Assembly: GCA_031972835.1 (NCBI GenBank)
Contig: DALYDX010000022.1
Location: forward strand, 1-7,754
Reading direction: 5' to 3'
DNA: 7,754 nucleotides
Origin: CAZLWF01 sp031972835
GTDB lineage: Bacteria; Patescibacteriota; Minisyncoccia; Phycocordibacterales; UBA9973
The position numbers and the translations under genes are program-made. A model generated the notes under the pieces. The model did no database searches, had not been told where the DNA came from, and saw only the letters and a program-made list of their open reading frames with translations. This document shows positions 5,860 to 7,754 of this stretch, piece after piece. Within the stretch, counting starts at the first letter, position 1; every line of letters starts with the position of its first letter.

Positions 5860-5883
5860 GCTCCAAATGTGGGCTGAGGTTCG
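5860..5883 (-). repeat. Intergenic direct repeat, copy D
   Basis: This copy reads GCTCCAAATGTGG then GCTGAGGTTCG. A related flank follows up to about 5913 (GGTGGTGATTATA, then AAAAGTAAAATATATAG). It lies 40 bases past the stop of the anchored 269-aa gene and just upstream of the kinase-like promoter. Confidence 0.9.
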
Positions 5884-5923
5884 GGTGGTGATTATAAAAA
5901 GTAAAATATATAGCCTTAGCTGT

Positions 5924-6733
5924 TTAGTCTACAAAGACATCAGATGAAGATGGCTCGTTTTTTGAAGTAACCACAACCCCTTCTGTGTTTTTGTATTCGT
6001 AATATCTGTCAGTAAGAACGTGATTCTTGAAAGTGCTTTTTAGACGAATCGGATACACGTCAGTATCTCCCAAAAAACAACGTTCAGTCTGTCGAGACCG
6101 ATTAAAATTCATGACAAAAGTATAATCAGTCATATCACTTTTATTATTACGTTCAGTACTGTATTTCAGATCACATAAATCAAAGATACCCACATTAGAG
6201 AGCGCTATAGGGTAAAGACTAGTGCTATTCATTTTAATAACAGCGACTTCATAACCAGAACATGCCCTGCCTGTACAACTTAGATCACTTTCCACCGGGC
6301 CGATCCAATATCTAATTACCACGTCATAGAACCCATCATATGTATCTATTTTTGAAATAATTTCAGAGATCTCAATCTTTTTAGCTTTTATTTCAGTTTC
6401 TTCATGGTCTTCCAAAGATGTTGGTTTTGGAAGTGGATTTTTTGGATCTGATGAACAAACTTTGTGGTTATTAAAATAGTATGGATAATAACTAATTACT
6501 TGTTTACACAGGAATGACAGATCCTGATTACTGATTTGCGCCAACAAAACATCATCATGAACAAGATCAAAAATTGACTGAGGTGTTTGAGTAGAAGCCT
6601 CAGATAATGTTGATGTTCCGGCAGGAATCTTATTATTCATGTCTGCTAGAGACTGTTGTTTGATGTAAATAAAATAGCCCACAGTTACCAATAGAACGAC
6701 GCTGAGTCCTGTAATAACGTAATTTTTATTCAT
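5924..6733 (-). CDS. Uncharacterised membrane-anchored extracytoplasmic protein
   Basis: No family is recognised. The 269-aa product has a short basic N-terminus (MNKNYV) and one hydrophobic segment at about 6-23 followed by IKQQ, a signal anchor without a clear cleavage site. A Ser/Thr/Pro-rich linker (about 37-52) leads to a mainly polar domain. That domain has six cysteines (76, 93, 153, 158, 187, 219), an even number fitting disulfides outside the membrane, and alternating hydrophobic strands (DVVIRYWIG, YEVAVIKM, YTFVMNF). The frame is open to 7000, but the upstream codons run through a terminator and repeat E, so I start at the ATG at 6733. A promoter lies at 6782-6810. It is followed by repeat D. 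Confidence 0.8.
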   Translation of the reverse strand: MNKNYVITGLSVVLLVTVGYFIYIKQQSLADMNNKIPAGTSTLSEASTQTPQSIFDLVHDDVLLAQISNQDLSFLCKQVISYYPYYFNNHKVCSSDPKNPLPKPTSLEDHEETEIKAKKIEISEIISKIDTYDGFYDVVIRYWIGPVESDLSCTGRACSGYEVAVIKMNSTSLYPIALSNVGIFDLCDLKYSTERNNKSDMTDYTFVMNFNRSRQTERCFLGDTDVYPIRLKSTFKNHVLTDRYYEYKNTEGVVVTSKNEPSSSDVFVD

Positions 6734-6781
6734 CGGTAAAGTTTGCTCTTTTTTTGATGGAAACGCAACAAAGTAAAAAAC

Positions 6782-6810
6782 TTTATCTTTATATTCATCT
6801 TTCACGTCAA
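6782..6810 (-). promoter_or_regulatory. Candidate promoter of the anchored 269-aa gene
   Basis: On the minus strand TTGACG (6810-6805), a 17-base spacer and GATAAA (6787-6782) form a sigma-70-like promoter directly after repeat E. It predicts a leader of about 40 bases before the ATG at 6733, unlike the leaderless neighbours. No good Shine-Dalgarno sequence is seen in that leader. Confidence 0.45.
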
Positions 6811-6817
6811 TCTTTTG

Positions 6818-6841
6818 GCTCCAAATGTGGAGTGAAGTTCG
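6818..6841 (-). repeat. Intergenic direct repeat, copy E
   Basis: This copy reads GCTCCAAATGTGG then AGTGAAGTTCG. Here CTCCA-AATG-TGGAG makes a perfect 5-bp hairpin; in copy B it is one pair shorter and in C and D partly wobble-paired. The flank to 6869 (AGATGAGATATTA, then AAAAGTGAGAAATAA) matches copy A at 20 of 28 bases. On the minus strand it ends GGAGCCA. Confidence 0.9.
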
Positions 6842-6867
6842 AGATGAGATATTAAAAAGTGAGAAAT

Positions 6868-6942
6868 AAAAAAATCCCGAAACACAACTTGTGTTCGGAA
6901 TATCGTTGGGGAGAGTGAACCAATTCACTCTCCCCTTTCGGG
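6868..6942 (-). terminator. Tandem-hairpin terminator after the deoxyribosyltransferase-like gene
   Basis: Read on the minus strand, a perfect 12-bp hairpin (arms 6924-6935 and 6908-6919, loop TTGG) begins 12 bases after the stop. A second hairpin (6877-6898: CCGA with TCGG and ACAC with GTGT, one bulged base) leads into seven T residues at 6874-6868, an intrinsic terminator. TTTCGGG at 6936-6942 can also pair with CCCGAAA at 6876-6882, closing an outer stem that competes with the second hairpin. Confidence 0.85.
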
Positions 6943-6947
6943 TGTCT

Positions 6948-7604
6948 TCAATGGAAAGCTCCGCAAGCACATGGTCCTCTGCGTACATCACAGCGGACAC
7001 CGGCGTTGCTCCCCAAATCTTCTGGGGTACACTGTTGAGATGTCGTGTTACACATCCGCGCAGTCAGAATAGCGTTTGTGGCAACATCCACCATGGTCTC
7101 GTAGAATGGAAACGGTTTTCCGTATGCCTCGCCCAACTCGAAAAGAATGACGTCGAGCCCATGGAAACCACGATCACCACCAACCACCATGCGAACATTC
7201 ATCATCTCCGCAAAGGCGGTGAACTTTCCAATCTCCCGTCGAGTGTCCATGGCATACGGTTCCGGTCCTGGATGCGGGTTGGTATCACTCTCGCAGCCAA
7301 GCCAGAAGATGATACACCCGGGCACATTTGGCTCAAGTCCAGCTTGCTTGAGATAGTGACGCTCCCATACGAGCTGTCGGTTTGGAGCCTGGCAGAACGG
7401 CTGATAGAAAAAGTTCGCCAATCGGTGGTGACTATCCCACCGCGATGGACAAGTAATTTGCGCAGTCGGCTCTTGATCGAGAATGTGCTGAGCCATCTGC
7501 GACTGCCAGTCATTGCCGCCACGAATGGGGCCAGCAAGGAAAAGCAGAGGTGAGAACATTGTTGGCCTAAGCGGTATGATTTCTTTCGGTATATAGATAG
7601 GCAT
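6948..7604 (-). CDS. Nucleoside 2-deoxyribosyltransferase-like protein
   Basis: The 218-aa product resembles nucleoside 2-deoxyribosyltransferase-like proteins, which swap or hydrolyse the base on a deoxyribonucleoside. Visible are LFLAGPIRGGNDW (21-33), CPSRW (52-56), CIIFWLG (97-103), the YAMDTRREIGKF segment (117-128) whose E124 would be the catalytic Glu, and VVGGDRGFHGLDVI (140-153). The family call is by motif. The last 40 residues are Cys/Arg-rich and look less like a fold. The gene is richer in G+C than its neighbours (the 60 bases from 7081 hold 32 G or C, those from 5401 hold 24). AAAGGGG lies six bases before the ATG at 7604, a Shine-Dalgarno-like site the other units lack. It is the first unit after tRNA-Asn and probably a recent arrival. 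Confidence 0.75.
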   Translation of the reverse strand: MPIYIPKEIIPLRPTMFSPLLFLAGPIRGGNDWQSQMAQHILDQEPTAQITCPSRWDSHHRLANFFYQPFCQAPNRQLVWERHYLKQAGLEPNVPGCIIFWLGCESDTNPHPGPEPYAMDTRREIGKFTAFAEMMNVRMVVGGDRGFHGLDVILFELGEAYGKPFPFYETMVDVATNAILTARMCNTTSQQCTPEDLGSNAGVRCDVRRGPCACGAFH

Positions 7605-7650
7605 CTTGAACCCCTTTGTGAATGAGCACCTCCTTTTACAAAGGCGGAGG
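7605..7650 (-). promoter_or_regulatory. Leader with two Shine-Dalgarno-like sites and alternative hairpins
   Basis: On the minus strand AAAAGGAGGTG (7637-7627) lies about 22 bases before the ATG, with no in-frame start codon at normal spacing, and AAAGGGG (7617-7611) lies six bases before it. CCTTTGT and ACAAAGG (7613-7619 with 7638-7644) can pair, placing the first site in the loop and part of the second in the stem. CCTCC can instead pair with GGAGG (7629-7633 with 7646-7650), hiding the first site. The two folds exclude each other. Regulation is conjecture. Confidence 0.35.
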
Positions 7651-7700
7651 AAAACCTTGTGCCCATTCGTACCACGATTACTTGAAATCGTCTATTTTTG

Positions 7701-7754
7701 CTCCGTGGGTAGGGATCGAACCTACGACCAATTCCTTAACAGGGAACTGCTCTA
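7701..7754 (-). tRNA. tRNA-Asn (anticodon GTT), 5' end cut by the window edge
   Basis: Read on the minus strand: the D-arm end TAGAGC, anticodon arm GTTCC-CTGTTAA-GGAAT with anticodon GTT, a five-base variable loop TGGTC, T-arm GTAGG-TTCGATC-CCTAC, acceptor strand CCACGGA and discriminator G. G at the discriminator is usual for tRNA-Asn. CCA is not encoded; the gene is followed by CAAAAATAG. About 20 bases of the 5' part lie outside the window. Confidence 0.95.

Larger units (their letters stand above)
3989..7700 (-). other. Cassette-like array: five one-gene units, each closed by the same repeat, starting at tRNA-Asn
   Basis: Five minus-strand genes each have one copy of a 24-bp direct repeat after the stop codon, at 3989, 4535, 5264, 5860 and 6818. 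Unit lengths vary (about 546 to 958 bp, and 882 bp to the tRNA), so the region is not a simple tandem duplication. The genes are unrelated to each other and at least three carry their own promoters. This resembles an integron cassette array or serial insertion at a tRNA 3' end. No recombinase gene is in the window. Confidence 0.45.

Noticed and set aside
3989..6841. Canonical integron attC sites or a CRISPR array
   Set aside because: The repeats lack the GTTRRRY and RYYYAAC box pair (the closest is GTTCGAG or GTTCGGG, with no matching partner). The spacers are whole genes of 500-900 bp, not 30-40 bp units.
3989..6841. Repeats as degraded tRNA genes
   Set aside because: Counting back from GGAGCCA, no T-loop of the TTCRANY type falls in the right place and no T-stem pairs, so only short blocks resemble a tRNA.
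6734..7000. N-terminal extension of the anchored protein up to 7000
   Set aside because: The 89 extra codons pass through the terminator hairpins and repeat E; the signal anchor begins at the ATG at 6733.
6891..7553. A 220-aa + strand frame opposite the deoxyribosyltransferase-like gene
   Set aside because: It begins inside a terminator hairpin, has no recognisable domain and is fully antisense to a gene with family motifs.
7674..7691. ACGATT/AATCGT hairpin followed by TATTTTT on the + strand as a terminator
   Set aside because: A 6-bp A/T-rich stem is weak and no + strand gene precedes it; it may be a processing or termination hairpin for the tRNA, but this cannot be supported.

Overview
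The window looks like a piece of chromosome from an uncultivated Patescibacteria/CPR bacterium, probably of the Parcubacteria type. This is an inference from gene content and style: short intergenic gaps, mostly A+T-rich sequence, a compact DprA, a secreted peptidoglycan-binding plus fibronectin-like protein of a kind common in that group, and small membrane proteins. No marker gene fixes the lineage. TGA is used as a stop, so the Gracilibacteria/Absconditabacteria recoding is not indicated.

Left half (1-3967), ordinary backbone: dprA (+, open to the left edge); a convergent seven-helix PQ-loop/SWEET-like membrane protein (-); a 331-bp intergenic stretch; then on the + strand a secreted PG-binding/Fn3 protein with a 50-aa Lmo0937-family membrane peptide, closed by an intrinsic terminator; a YggT-family protein with its own terminator; and a two-gene unit of a half-size EamA transporter and a YdeI/OmdA-domain protein.

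Right half (about 3968-7754), the notable part: five genes, all on the minus strand, run away from a tRNA-Asn(GTT) gene at the right edge. Read on the minus strand the order is tRNA-Asn, nucleoside 2-deoxyribosyltransferase-like gene, repeat E, anchored Cys-containing protein, repeat D, P-loop kinase-like protein, repeat C, unknown protein with a faint acetyltransferase signature, repeat B, VOC/PhnB-like protein, repeat A. Each gene is followed by one copy of the same 24-bp direct repeat (longer, about 50 bp, in several copies). This one-gene-one-repeat layout resembles an integron cassette array, yet the repeats do not carry canonical attC boxes. They share short blocks with the 3' end of the tRNA-Asn gene. 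The gene next to the tRNA is visibly richer in G+C than its neighbours and the repeat farthest from it is the most diverged, as expected if new units enter beside the tRNA. No recombinase lies in the window, so the mechanism is inference.

A second pattern is promoter geometry. Four genes (EamA, VOC, the unknown 198-aa protein, the kinase-like protein) have a -10-like hexamer exactly six bases before the start codon, predicting leaderless mRNAs. Three of these promoters also overlap a different inverted repeat. The G+C-rich gene instead has Shine-Dalgarno-like sequences and a potentially structured leader.
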